Shown: piece after piece, positions 23,317 to 37,197 of the stretch | Layout: each line of letters starts with the position of its first letter | How positions within the stretch are numbered: position 1 is the first letter of the stretch | Source: Periplaneta americana | Taxonomy: Eukaryota > Arthropoda > Insecta > Blattodea > Blattidae | Reading direction: 5' to 3' | DNA length: 64,000 nucleotides | Assembly: GCF_040183065.1 (NCBI RefSeq) | Contig: NC_091120.1 | Span: 169,353,488 to 169,417,487 of the forward strand | Notes under the pieces: generated by a model | The model's database searches: none | What the model was told of the DNA's origin: nothing | Seen by the model: the letters and a program-made list of their open reading frames with translations, nothing else | Program-made: the position numbers and the translations under genes

Positions 23317-23380
23317 GCCAAAAGGCTGCTGCTGCTGCTGCTGATGATGATGATGATGATCTTCTTCTTCTTCTTCTTCA
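23317..23380. repeat. trinucleotide repeats (CTG)n, (ATG)n, (CTT)n
   Basis: Three trinucleotide tracts in a row between two LINE 3' ends that face each other. (CTG)n/(ATG)n fits the plus-strand LINE and (CTT)n, read GAA on the minus strand, fits the minus-strand LINE. Confidence 0.9.
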
Positions 23381-24180
23381 GTAGGTGCTACAACTTCGTC
23401 GAAGTTCTGACCTTCTCAATTAATTTACGCCATTCTTTTCTGTTATGAACAAGATTTCGCCAATTCTTTACATTCAATGTTTTCAAATCGTTGGTTATGT
23501 TTTCCTTCCATCTACTTGTTGGTCTTCCTTTTGCTCTTATACTGATGGGGTTCCATTGATATATTTTCTTAACTGTTTTACCTTCGTCCATACGATTGAT
23601 ATGGACAAACCATGCCATCCTTTGCGCTTTGATATAGTTTACTATGTGTTGGTTTTGTATTAAAATATTTAACTCTTTACTATTTCTAATTCTCCACTCA
23701 TCGTTTGCAACTTTTATTGGGCCAAATATCCTTCGTAATATTTTCCTTTCAAAAACCAGGATCTTTTGCTTAGACAATTCAGTTAGGGTCCAGGTTTCAC
23801 TTGTATATGTTGCAATTGGTCTTATTACTGTTAAATATAGTCTTAATTTTGCTTGTTTGGATACGTATTTGCTTTTGAATAGATTGAGATTTACAAAGTA
23901 TGCTTTATTTTCCATAACAATTCTATTGTTTATTTCTTCCTCGATATTGTTTTCGTCGTTTACTATTGATCCCAAGTATTTGAAGGATTTTACTCCTTCA
24001 AAAAATAGTATTATCCATCTGTAAGTTTTCTGGTTCATTATTTTTGGCTGAACATTAAAAAAAATTGTTTTCTTTGCATTTATGATTAATCCATATTGTG
24101 CTGATTCTTCCATTAAAGTTTCGAGCTTTTCAATTAATGCTTTCTTTGATCTTGCTATTAGTACTGTACTCCAACCACGA
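23381..24180 (-). mobile_element. LINE RT fragment with (GAA)n tail
   Basis: A minus frame of about 260 usable codons: ALIEKLETLMEESAQYGLII, INAKKT, VKSFKYLGSIVNDENNIEEE, IATYTSETWTLTELSKQK, RRIFGPIKVANDEWRIRNSK and GRPTSRWKENI, ending VRTSTKL near 23388. This is the RT thumb and C-terminal part of an RTE-like element. The YADD core lies beyond the break at about 24160, where similarity ends. The frame is unusually well kept for a truncated copy, which suggests recent insertion, but it cannot be autonomous. Confidence 0.85.
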
Positions 24181-24709
24181 AAAAGTCTTCGGGGACTGAG
24201 ACGAAGCGGGATAATGCTGTGAATGAATGTTGATGCCATAAGATGACATAAGGTCACACACGTGGGTACTCTTATCTCTATTGGCTAGCTCTCACAGCAC
24301 AAACCATAACATTGATCACACATATTGATACTACCCTAGTTGCAAAATTAGATCACGGTTAATCTCCTGGTCTTTTAATCTCTCCATACAGGAAATAGCA
24401 TATGAAGGAGCGCGCATGGTTTTTAAACTGACGTTATAACGGTAATATCGTCTATCTACTTCGTTCCAACAGATGACGCAATAGTAAGCACATTCCTTTC
24501 ACGGTTGATCTCCTGGTTGCATACGCTGTACATCGTATCAATCTTGTGCTTATATTACCTCTAATCTCTAGTTGTTTGATTATCAGGTCCACCACTAGTA
24601 TGAAAAGGGTTGCAGAAAGCGGATTTCCTTAGGCGATGATCTTACATAGGCATAATGTTTTTTACCTCAAATTTTACTCGAACTGAGAGCGATTTGAATT
24701 CTGTGGTAA
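24181..24709. other. no gene seen
   Basis: Spacer without recognised features. Confidence 0.4.
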
Positions 24710-25869
24710 GTCGATACCAGTGGCGTAGCGTCAATGTAAGCTAAAAAGCTCAGCTTCCCCAGTTATACTGGGGACAGAACATCTAGAAGCTTGGAGACGG
24801 TTACTTTTACTGTCCGACCACCCCCTCCTCCCGCACTAGCAGGTATACGGTACCATTCAGCTGCAAAACATTTTCTGAACAGACGTTATTGTATTGTGAG
24901 AGCGCAGCTGGATCAGTGAAAGTAGATGGTCAACGTTTTCAGTTTGTAGTGCAACGAACAATTCTGCTGTGTGTGGGATCTTCTTTAGTGACGTCACTGA
25001 AGCCTCTAGTTGTTCTGTCTCCGGTATAATAATAATTTCATAATAAACCTGCAGTCTATGGACAAAATTATTTATTAAATTTAATAGAATTTATATTTAC
25101 GCGTTAAGTATTGTGATGCGGCAGCTCAGGGTGATTTGTGATGCAGCAGTAAACAAGAAGCCTGCACACACCAGCTTCCAAGCAGACTGGTTTCTTACAC
25201 TCATTCTTCTGTGTAACCCACCCCGCAGATTTTCCATCGCTTTTTAACTTAACAATCCTGGTCGCAACGGTAGCAAGAAGCTAGCTTTGACATTGAAAAT
25301 AAGTAGTTTCCGAGTTATCCCTTTTCGTCAGTTGTGTTCAGTTGAAGTGTTAGTGTGCACTGTGGCTGATATAATAAATAATGAGTGAAATAACAGTTCC
25401 TGACACCAATTTACTTGAATTTTTTAGGATAATTCTATTATCAAGACTGACTTACGAACAAAATTGTGATCTAAAAAACAAATGACAGACTTCCTCGCTG
25501 TCAAAGAAGTACACGACCAAAAGACAGATGCATACTTACGTAATGACACTAATACTGTATCTATTAACCGTTAATATTGTGGTTTCTCTAAGTATGATAG
25601 GGAGTTAGTTAATGTTATAAGTATAGCCTACGTGTCTATTTGTTAGAGATATGTGTAAACCGTGAAATCAAATTTTACTACGTACCATTTGATGTCTTGT
25701 CTTATTGGTGTTACTTACGAGGTTCCAACCAATCTTCGACTGCTGACTTGACATTGACTACTATTTATTTTAAGACTATATTTTGTAATACGTTTTCTCA
25801 TATTGCATGAAAGACAACTTGAATTAGCTTCCCCTGCTCAAGATTTCATGCTACGCCACTGGTCGATAC
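24710..25869. mobile_element. non-autonomous hAT element with perfect 8-bp TSD
   Basis: Ends CAGTGGCGTAGC at 24718 and the exact complement ending at 25861 form a hAT-type TIR. The 8-bp sequence GTCGATAC is duplicated at 24710-24717 and 25862-25869. The interior has only a short ATG frame at about 25381 (MSEITVPDTNLLEFF, then LLSRLTYEQNCDLKNK and a stop), which resembles the start of hAT or ZMYM-type transposases. Length 1144 bp without the TSD. Confidence 0.9.
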
Positions 25870-26817
25870 ACGGAGGAGAAATATTCTTCCGAAGTTCGAG
25901 GCCTATACATTCATAGAAACGTTAGGGTTTTGAGAGGTAGGGGCAGTTACAAGACAGATATAATATATAAGGTACATGAAAGATTGCGATGTCCCTAGAG
26001 AATCGAACACCGAGCCCCACTACTCCGCCCCCGCGGGGCACGACGCGCCAAAGCGTCGGCGAAGCTGCAGATGTCAGCTATGTGATTGTGAGTAGGCAAC
26101 ATCTGTGGGGGTGAAACCTCTCTTCCGCGTATCACAATGCGTCTCCTGCCTTTTATGAACAAAAAGCTTATTTTTGCCAAAAGATGCGGAAACCCAAGAA
26201 AAGTAAGAAGGGATGAAGCTTCTTGTATGGTGTTGCGTAAACAAGCCTGGATGGACGATGGGTGCCGGGGCAACTCCTCGAAGTTACCTCGTCATAATAA
26301 CATAACCTGAGCCACAAAGATCTTTTAATTCATATTTCAACGAAACCGAACTCGGTAGGGGGTTGGTAGGGTGGGTTAATAGGAACGGGGATAGAGGGTG
26401 CCGCATGAGTTGCTTCGTAAAAAGAAGAAATTCTCTTATATTTATCTTCATAATCCAACAAAAGAAGAGAAATATTGATTACGCATTTGTGTAGGAGTTT
26501 TCGAAATTGGCAGTTGGTGGAACCGTTTTTCTCTTCATCAAAATCTGTTTGACGTTACTAACACAACATTCTGTCAACGCCATAGAGAGCTCGTCGCCGC
26601 CATACGTCATAAGGACTCAAAAGTCATCGCCAGCTCTGGACATTTCTATGAATACTTGCTGCAATTTAACGAAAAATTATATAAATTGTGGTTTTTCGTT
26701 TTCTCCGAGATCAATAACACTAACACGTAGGCCTATGATTCTCTCAATTTTAAGAAACAGTGATTCATGGCAGGGAGAACGAAAAAAAAAAACCACAAAG
26801 AAACTTGTCAAAGTAGG
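25870..26817. other. no gene seen; GC-rich patch at 26.0-26.3 kb
   Basis: A patch around 26010-26290 is GC-rich compared with the rest. Its minus frame (25995-26273) has no known features. Confidence 0.35.
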
Positions 26818-26829
26818 CCTATCATCTTT

Positions 26830-27058
26830 TTAAATGTTAAGTTTTATTTAAAGACGCTCGCAACTGCAGAGGTTATATCAGCGTCATCGGATGTGCCGGA
26901 ATTTTGTCCCGCAGGAGTTCTTTTACATGCCAGTAAATCTACTGACATGAGCCTGTCATATTTAAGCACACTTAAATGCCATCGACCTGGCCCGGGATCG
27001 AACCTGCAACCTTGGACATAGAAGGCCAGCGCTATACCAACTCGCCAACCAGGTCGAC
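26830..27058 (-). mobile_element. SINE-2, full length, with 12-bp TSD
   Basis: Same reversed layout as the copy at 7352: tail TTTAAAGACGCTCGCA, the GTCCCGCAGGAG block, and a B box as GGGATCGAACC. The 12-bp repeat CCTATCATCTTT flanks it at 26818-26829 and 27059-27070. Confidence 0.93.
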
Positions 27059-27138
27059 CCTATCATCTTTGTTCACCATAAATTCTATGCAGACTCGTTG
27101 TCATTAGAATTCCGGGACTCATCTTAACGCTCTAGCCT

Positions 27139-27312
27139 ATTTTTAATTTGTTATTTTACGACGCTTTATCAACTACTATGGTTATCTAAGGTCTGAATGA
27201 GAGGAAGGTGATAATTCCAGCGAAATGAGTCAGGATCCAGCGCCTAAAGATACCCAGCATTTGCTCTTAAAGGGTTGAGGGAAAACCCCCGGAAAAACTC
27301 AACTCCGCTGAA
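27139..27312 (-). mobile_element. SINE-3, head missing
   Basis: Tail and body of SINE-3 on the minus strand: plus-strand TTATTTTACGACGCTTTATC, GTGATAATTCC, and GGGAAAACCCCCGGAAAAAC. The tRNA-like head is lost after about 27312. Confidence 0.8.
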
Positions 27313-27624
27313 TGACCCACCCTGTATCGTGCTAATCACGCGGTCAAGGAAGCTCGCATTGTGAAAATCTAGTGTTGGTCCGAAGACACCCTCTGTTACA
27401 CAGCATTGGATTGTAAGTCGTAAAAAGGAAGAGGTTAAATAATAAGACAAAGAAGAAGTAAGCCTATAGAATTACATACACAAAAATATGCATGAAGCGA
27501 GTGTACCCCTGGGAACAGGTTTCGCGGCACCGTTCGAAAAGTGATATGGGCAAGTAACCTCCCGCTCAGTGGTCATTCAGCACGTGAGCTTTTGGCAATA
27601 ACATATGGCGTCTTATACATTATA

Positions 27625-27806
27625 CAGTGGTCGTCAGCACTCGCTGAAATGTGCAAAGGGTATGCGGTGCTGTCCCGTGTGCACCGTCGTGCAGCAGGAA
27701 GAGGTACAGAGCATACCCGCTAGCAGCTACGAGTGCACCATGGTGCACTGTATTCTTCGCGGGTAAGCGATGCTAACCCCAGGGTGCTCTGTGCTGACGA
27801 CCCCTG
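27625..27806. mobile_element. 182-bp TIR element, hAT-like ends
   Basis: Inverted ends CAGTGGTCGTCAGCAC and, on the minus strand, CAGGGGTCGTCAGCAC. An 8-bp TSD is not exact: ACATTATA on the left and TATTATAT on the right share only an offset ATTATA. GC-rich interior with the palindrome GTGCACCATGGTGCAC. No coding. Confidence 0.6.
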
Positions 27807-27814
27807 TATTATAT

Positions 27815-28143
27815 TATAGATGTAACTTATTGGTTTATCTTGTAAGTGCTGGAATATATGTAGCACGACACTTTTTGTACGATTTCTTCGTAATAGCCTA
27901 TAATTGAAGAGATGGATTCCAAAGTGTCTTAAGTCAATTTTTTTACGATTTTAACTGGATGTTGCTTCAGGATTATTGTTTCACTTTCTATCAAAGGAGC
28001 ATAAACAAATGCCTATATTCTATAATGCTAAAAATTATTAATTACATGCAGTGAAAAGTATTAAATTTACTATAAAGTGACCTAAGTCGGTATGCGTGCT
28101 TTATCTGCAGCATAGGCTATATACAAAACTAATGCCACTTGCA
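27815..28143. other. no gene seen
   Basis: AT-rich spacer. Confidence 0.4.
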
Positions 28144-28990
28144 CTGTTCAATTCAATTCAATTTATTAAGCCATTAAACATTGCAGTGATAGGCTTCGTC
28201 ACAATACAGAAGGGGAAAAAACATAGGCTACGTTTGAAAATACACATATAATTGAAAACAGTAAAGTTTAATTAGAATGAAAACACAAAACATTTTGAAA
28301 CTTTAAAAATTAATGAAAACACTTCACTCTTAATGTAATATTTGTAACTAAATGTGAATAACCTTATTTATTAAAATACAATTTCGTACCGTATGAATTT
28401 ATGTTAAGAAACTCATCTACAGAGTAGAAAGGATTAATTAAAAGCCAATCATAAAATCTAGTTTTGTAACTATTGGTAGGTAACTTATAATATTGACTGG
28501 GAAGCTTATTATATAATTTTATCCCCATGACAGAAAAATTTGTACGAGTTTTATGTAATCTACAGAATAGAATATTAATTTGTTCACTATTTCTAATTTC
28601 ATGAGCATGTATTTTGGCTACTAATGAGTAATTGTCTATATTTTGTCGAGTGTAAAGGACTAGGTCGTATATATATATATGACAGTTAATATATGTGATT
28701 GTTTGAAAAGTGATCAACAATGTTCAAGATAGTTTGATTGACATAGAATTCTAATGGCTTTCTTCGCAAAATCAAGATATTTCCAATTTTGCTACCATTT
28801 CCCCAGAAAATTAAATCATACCGAATTATCGACTGAAAGAACGGAAAATAGGCACATTTTAAATAATTTTGAGAAACACAAGTCACTAATTTCTTTAATA
28901 AATATATAACTCTTGGATAACTTTGTGCATATATATTCGATATGTTTTTCCCATGTTAAACTGGAGTCTATAAAAAGTCCTAGAAATTTG
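28144..28990 (-). mobile_element. LINE 3' end (Jockey/CR1-like) with AATTG tail
   Basis: Minus frames encode LGLFIDSSLTWEKHIEYICT near 28985-28925, then ILVLY-type and ARQNIDNYSLVAKIH-like blocks, and MGIKLYNKLPSQYYKLPTNS near 28535-28470, the WN-LP region of the family. Frames are broken near 28690-28800. The 3' end is GGCTTAATAAATTGAATTGA read on the minus strand. Confidence 0.75.
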
Positions 28991-30019
28991 GTATAGTTTT
29001 ATATGTTGTCTGTTGGCTAGGACGAACACATCCGTAAAATATGAATGAATTAATTTTGAAGAATGCAGTGATGCTGTTTTGCACTCTCGAAGAAGACGTC
29101 AGAGAACAAGAAATGTGTTTACCTGTGTACAAATTGCCATAAATATGCGGGAAATAGTTCAGTTTCAGATAATAGAGGGGAACTTATCATATCCTGTTTT
29201 TATAAATACACGGTTGTAATGCTAGTAATTTTACAACTGATGACGTATATTATTTTTAAAACAAATCTACAGTTATAAAACAGTGTCTTGAATGGATTAG
29301 TTGTTACAGTTTGCGTTAAAATATTCTTATCTATCGACCATCCAAGTCGAAGACAATGAATGATTTGTGTGGGTATTTTATGAATCAAGGTCGCGGTGGA
29401 TCAGAAAGAATAGGGGATAGCAGGCAAACTATAAGGGACTTGCACGTCTCAGATTCTATTATTGCATTTAGTCTATTTCAAAATTAAAATGTCGGGAGAG
29501 CCATTATGGCAGGGATAAATAGTGTAAAAAAGCTATCTCCCCTGCTCCGAGTTCAGTGTTACGAAGCTAAGGCTTATGTGGAAATGTGAAAGGAATGATT
29601 AAGGACAAAATTTTCTTGCTCTCAAAAATTATTACTGATTTATTCACGTTTTAATTTATCCTTTGCAAGCCCACGTCAGGCTTACCCGTCAAAGTTTATT
29701 TTCCAGACTCTCCTAGGACTTGACTTTAAGGGGTTAGGTACAGCTTACAGCAATAAAATTTTGGAACTATTCAACATTTTTTTCCTCCATTACTGTATAC
29801 TGTACAATAATGAAAATTAGTATGCCTATGTGTAAAACACTGTCCTTCTGCTAGGCCTATAGAAATTTCTTTTTACGGCAAGGGACATACAATCAGCCCA
29901 TTCGAAAAATATATAAATTTCCACTTCCCTATCAGTTTCGAGCAAAATTCCTCAGGTAGAACCTATGTAAATAAATAATCCATTATAAGTACAAGCTACT
30001 AAAATTTATATTGTATTAA
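28991..30019. other. no gene seen
   Basis: AT-rich spacer with no recognised feature. Confidence 0.4.
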
Positions 30020-31195
30020 GTGAACTTATTAAAATTAAAATAGGTGTTCCGCAAGGAACAGTCCTTGGACCGATTTTATTTTTAATATATATTAATGACC
30101 TTTTAATGATAGACCTTAAAGAATATGAAGGTGATTTATATTCGTATGCTCATGATACCGTTTTACTTTTTAGTGGAAAAACTTGGACAGATGCTTATTA
30201 TAATGCAAATTGCGGCTTAAAATTAATAAAAAATAGTTGTTCGGTTTTAATACACTTGTAATTAATAAGGATAAAACAATAGCTATCCAATTTTCTTTAA
30301 ATAATAAAGGTAGGCCTAATAAGCCAATTTCATCTATACTACAAATTAAAATGCATAATTCTGATTGTTCCAATATAAATTGCAATTGTTCAGTTATTAA
30401 AGAAGTTAATGAAGTAAAATACTTAGGTATAATTATTGATAAACATTTAAAATGGAATAATCATATTCATTATATTTGTAATAAATTACGTAAAACATTA
30501 TGTTACTTTGTTGTTCTAAGAAATATTTTGTCAATTAACTGTTTACGTATCATTTATTTAGCATCATTTCAATCTATATTTATGTATGGTATCATATGTT
30601 GGGGTGGAATTTATAAATCCAACCTTTATCCGTTAATTTTACTACAGAAAAAAGTATTAACAATTTGTTTAAAAAAGCAGAAAGATTACCCAACTGAATT
30701 GTTGTTTAAACACTTCAAAGTTTTCAATATTAAACAAATATATTATTATATTTTATTAAAATATTTTCATAGAAATTTTAATAACTTTGAAAGGTATATA
30801 GGCTACATAAATATGGAATTCTCTGCGTTTGTGTGAACCAAAATGTAAAACCAATGCAGCTTTTTATCATAGCATGAGTCAAGGTCCCAGGTTATTAAAC
30901 AAATTTTATTCCAATATTATTTTAACCACGAATCCTCTCCAAATTAATAAAAAAAAATGAAAAAAAAATTGTATTGGATTTATAGTTTGGGTTTTAACAT
31001 ATTAAACACTTTTTAATCTGTATTAACTTTCAATTTTAATTTTGTTTTTATTTGTATTGGGATCCCCTCCTGAGCACGAGTCTTACTCATTCAGGAGTGG
31101 GCTAGTTTATCTTTCTTTGTATTTATTAATTTGTATTCATCTCTGACTTACTAGCAATAAAAATAAATAAATAAATAATTAAATAAATAAATAAA
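30020..31195 (+). mobile_element. LINE RT 3' half (Jockey/CR1-like)
   Basis: The frame starts with IKIGVPQGTVLGPILFLIYI and NDLL at 30036-30105, the classic RT motif, then YAHDT in place of YADDT (second Asp to His), then a frame change near 30200. The frame 30237-30836 carries KYLGIIIDKHLKWNNHI, RIIYLASFQSIFMYGIICWG and LLFKHFKVFNI. A TGA ends it, with further similarity past it to about 30950. The 3' end is (AAAT)n at 31141-31195. The altered catalytic motif and frame breaks make it inactive. Confidence 0.85.
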
Positions 31196-31819
31196 AAAGT
31201 AAATGCGAATGGAGAATTATAAAAGAAACGTTGACTCGCCTGCTGGAACAGTGGAGCCACATGGCTTGGACACCGCGCTTTGTATGTACCCGACTTTAAT
31301 TTAGTGCTTCTAGAGATTTCATTTGTGGCACGAGTCCGCCATAACAATTTTAAGCCAATAACGTTAAAACGAAAAAGAGGGCAATAGAAACGAGGTGAAA
31401 AAAACTGTTTGGATGATTTATGGGAGGTTTAATAGTAAGAAGAAGGGAGGAAGTTACGCGCGGTCATTAGTCATAACTTGTGGCGCGCAAGACGGAGGTG
31501 GGGTGCAGAGCAGAGCGCTACTGTGAGGGTCACCTGGTGAGCATAGCGCACGAGTCAGGGGTCAGCAGCGTAATATTCCGATCAGAACTACAGGCATGTT
31601 AGGTTAGTCGTGAGTACTTTGGTCTGAGAATACTGTGTCTATAGTGGACTGTCGAATAACATAATATATCACAAATAGAAAGACGTTGGGTTAGCTCAAA
31701 ATATTTTAGCCTCAATGCCGTAGTGCTACCAGAATAGCAACACTAAAATTCACCCACGTAACAACTAAATTCCACACATGACTTTCGAATATTTTTTGTG
31801 CACTACAGCTAACCATGCA

Positions 31820-31876
<57 letters not shown>

Positions 31877-32010
31877 CACACATTTTAATTAATGGTACTG
31901 TACGTACTTACATAGCTTTCTGCATCTAATGCTGATTTAGTGTCCCTCCGAATTCACACTTTTATCGCTACAGAACTTATAAACAGCTTACATTGTCTAA
32001 AAGCTATTTA
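31196..32010. other. no gene; (AT)n tract
   Basis: A GC-richer patch lies at about 31440-31600. A pure (AT)n tract runs from 31819 to 31871. Nothing else is recognised. Confidence 0.5.
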
Positions 32011-32108
32011 TATAGTGTTTAAACTTATGTATGTCTTATGCATAATACAAGGTGAATAATATAGTGTTTAAACTTATGTATGTCTTATGCATAATACAAG
32101 GTGAATAA
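32011..32108. repeat. perfect 49-bp tandem duplication
   Basis: Two identical 49-bp units at 32011-32059 and 32060-32108, starting TATAGTGTTTAAACTTATGT. Identity implies a recent event or gene conversion. Confidence 0.95.
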
Positions 32109-32127
32109 TAAGTATGGAATATTGCTA

Positions 32128-32535
32128 ATTACTTACTTACAAATGGCTTTTAAGGAACCCGGAGGTTCATTGCCGTCCACACATAAGCCCACCATCAGTC
32201 CGTGTCCTGTGCAAGATTAATCCAGTCTCTATCATCATATCCCATCTCCCTCAAATCCATTTTAATATCTACGTCCTATCTACGTCTCGGCCTCCCCAAA
32301 GTCTTTTTCCCTCCGGCCTCCCAACTAACACACTATATACATTTCTGGATTCGCCCATACGTGCTACAAGCCCTGCCCATCTCAAACGTCTTGAGTTTAA
32401 TGTTCTTAATTATGTCAGTTGAAGAATACAATGCGTGCAGTTCTGCGCTGTGTAACTTTCTCCATCTCCTGTAACTCCATCCCTCTTAGCCCCAAATATC
32501 TTCCTAAGAATCTTATTCTCAAACACCCTCAATCA
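32128..32535 (-). mobile_element. LINE-A 3' fragment with short TSD
   Basis: Minus-strand 3' part of LINE-A, from the (TAAG)n tail at about 32128 to the block encoding the VLRKIFGAK residues. Flanks carry GGAATATTG at 32116-32124 and 32536-32544, extending to 11 of 12 bases (GGAATATTGCTA and GGAATATTGGTA). Confidence 0.88.
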
Positions 32536-32547
32536 GGAATATTGGTA

Positions 32548-33031
32548 TTAACTTCTTAAATTTTAATTTTACAAACAAAAAAAATTATTCAAAAGCTATT
32601 GGAGATAAACCATACGATATGATATCAGTGTTCGAGAAACGTTGGTTGTTCAGGCAGTAAACTTGTGACAGTAAACTTTATTTTTTTAATGGCAGCCTAT
32701 ATTAAAATTTACATATTCCGAATTTACATTAAATTTTATGTATGAATGTGTAGAAATTTTATCCATTCACCCGTTTTATATCTTTTAAATACTTATTAAA
32801 CTTGTTTCGTAGACTTCAAACTTGAGACAAATAAGTAGATATGTAAAATCATGTTGAGTAGGTCATAAAAGTAAACAAAACACTATGACTAACAAAATTT
32901 TACCACAGGTGCTCAAAATGAGGACCATTCACAGCCAAACAATGTACGAGAAAACGCTATTAGCAATATTCCATTGATACTAACTGTTCACTCTGCATAT
33001 TATCTATCTATTAATTCATTATTTGTTTAAA
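32548..33031. other. no gene seen
   Basis: AT-rich spacer; 32665-32890 may be an old repeat related to 11068-11240. Confidence 0.35.
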
Positions 33032-33033
33032 TA

Positions 33034-33135
33034 CAGTATATTGGTCTGAAGTGATCAGATGCCTGAATAATTTGAACTTTGAGAAGGGATAATTACGTTT
33101 AGGAAATAGTGTTGTCACTTCAGACCAATACACTG
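33034..33135. mobile_element. 102-bp TA-flanked MITE
   Basis: Inverted ends CAGTATATTGGTCTGAAGTG and, on the minus strand, CAGTGTATTGGTCTGAAGTG. TA outside each end at 33032-33033 and 33136-33137. No coding. Confidence 0.75.
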
Positions 33136-33168
33136 TAGTTTTGTTAATTCGGCCATAGAAGACGGTGA

Positions 33169-33254
33169 TATCGTCCCTCCTCTGGCAAACTAGCGAAAGT
33201 GACAAATTAGCTTATTTTTCACTTTCGCTAGTTTGCCAGAGGAGGAACGATATT
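33169..33254. repeat. 34-bp inverted repeat, 18-nt spacer
   Basis: Arms 33169-33202 and 33221-33254 match with one mismatch; the core is GGCAAACTAGCGAAAGTG. Ends and target site were not resolved. Confidence 0.9.
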
Positions 33255-33389
33255 ATGTTAGTCATACAGAGAATGAAATTCATGGCAGTAAAAATGCTGC
33301 TTGAAAGCAACATCATATAAGTAGCAAAATTTGATTTGTTATATTCAATTATTTCAATGTTACACTTGCTTGTTTGTTAAAATGTGTAT

Positions 33390-34310
33390 ATGATAACCAG
33401 GCTTCGACACTTCGGACCCGATAGAGCAGTTCAGTGGGAAATCCGCATAACGGCGTACTGAGTATAGTGGTAAAGCGTACAGTGGGTGGGGGTACTGTAG
33501 AATGAATGCCAACAAATACGCAAAGGAAAACGCTCTGGATTTGAAGGTTCTGATGAATAATTTGGTTTTCATACAAACTGTGTCTGAAACTATTACACGG
33601 TTAGAGAAGTCAGAGCAAGAGATACCGTAAGCCCTCAAATTAATTTAGGAAATGATGCAGAGAATTAATGAGACATCAAGTACACCGGTTACTGAACGAG
33701 TAAAACAGAAGTGGAAATCAATTTTATGTAAAAATAACGGATATGGAACATTGTGTAACACAAACAGAAAGTTAGTGGACACAGAGTCACCCGAGAATAA
33801 AGGACTGTCTCTTAGAGACTGCAATGATGTTAGGTTTTTCCGTTTTGCTCCTATCACGTCATGCGACGTAGAGCGCAGCTTTCTGCAGTACAAACTTTGG
33901 CAGATAACCGAAAAAGATTTACGTTTGAGACACTTAAAACGTATCTTGTAGTACATTGCAATTCGGTACTGTAACTGCACTTCTTAAAGACGACCAATAG
34001 GGTAAATGAAAAAATTAAAATTGCCACAAGTTTATTTCCACCATTAACATCGTGTATAATTAAACACAAATGCTTATAAAAGACAGGAGAATAAATGCTT
34101 TTCACATTCTTTTGACATTGTCATTGTGTAATGTATTTTACTTTCAGAATGTACATATGTGTGTGTTTCCCCATACTTCCGTACTCTACTCTAAATAGCA
34201 ACGTCGTTACGTCAACACATCTCTATCTACCTGCAGCGAGTCAACAACCTATAGTGCATGCACAGTAAACTTATTGTATCGGGTCCAAAGTCTCGAAGCC
34301 TGATGATAAC
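33390..34310 (+). mobile_element. deleted hAT element, 905 bp, perfect 8-bp TSD
   Basis: TIRs of 26 bp start CAGGCTTCGACACTTCGGAC at 33398 and, on the minus strand from 34302, CAGGCTTCGAGACTTTGGAC (two mismatches over 26 bp). The 8-bp ATGATAAC is duplicated at 33390-33397 and 34303-34310. Inside, the plus frame near 33835-33950 encodes [17 protein letters not shown], the hAT dimerisation motif, and LRHLKRIL. Stops and a missing N-terminal half make it a relic that could move only in trans. Confidence 0.92.
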
Positions 34311-34749
34311 GTTATGCAATTTATGTTCTTTTGTTTTGTGAGTTCTTGGAAAGTATAATTTCAATTAATGCTCCGCCATAAATGTTGTAACTAAAACCTT
34401 GTGCATCCCTCGTGTTTATCGTACAGCTCGTCCTCCTTACCCCCCCCCCCCACACGTTACCTGAACTTTGTTTACGTTTTCACTGTGCCTAAACGAGACG
34501 CTCTACTGTACTTATAATACTTCGTGTGCTGTAGTTCTTAAAATACTTGAAGTAGGTACTCTATTTTCGTCATTCACCCAAGTGTCCCCATTTACGGGCG
34601 ACGCACCGAAGGTGTGGTGTACGGTGAGAGGCGAATTAAAAAGCACCACATCATGATGGAGCAATGGTGAATTGTCGATAGAGAAATGGGATTACCCCGC
34701 GAAAACCTACCATCAACTACTATCTTTGTTCACTACAAATTAGGCCTAT
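34311..34749. other. no gene seen
   Basis: Contains a run of 12 C at about 34441-34453. Nothing else is recognised. Confidence 0.4.
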
Positions 34750-34825
34750 CTTAAACCCACATGGATTCGAACCATGGTTTCCAGCATGAAAAGCCGACGC
34801 TCTAGCTTTAATGGTGCGCCTTGAA
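34750..34825 (-). mobile_element. tRNA-like SINE head fragment
   Basis: Minus strand: AAAGCTAGAGCGTCGGCTTT followed by the B box GGTTCGAATCC and ATGTGGG. No tail or TSD, so a relic SINE head is more likely than a tRNA gene. Confidence 0.5.
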
Positions 34826-34846
34826 GTCAAAATTAAAATGTAGACT

Positions 34847-37059
<2,213 letters not shown>

Positions 37060-37197
37060 TATACCTTGTGGCTCAACTAGCCACTGAATCTTCCTAAGAT
37101 TAAGGATGCAGGTAGTTCACGAGTTAACTGAACTGTTAAAATATTTATTTATTAACAGGGTTACAATGTAAACTACATCTTCCTGTATCCAAAGTGT

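Noticed and set aside
30036..30836. Functional reverse transcriptase gene
   Set aside because: The catalytic YADD is YAHD, the frame is shifted near 30200, and the 5' half is missing.
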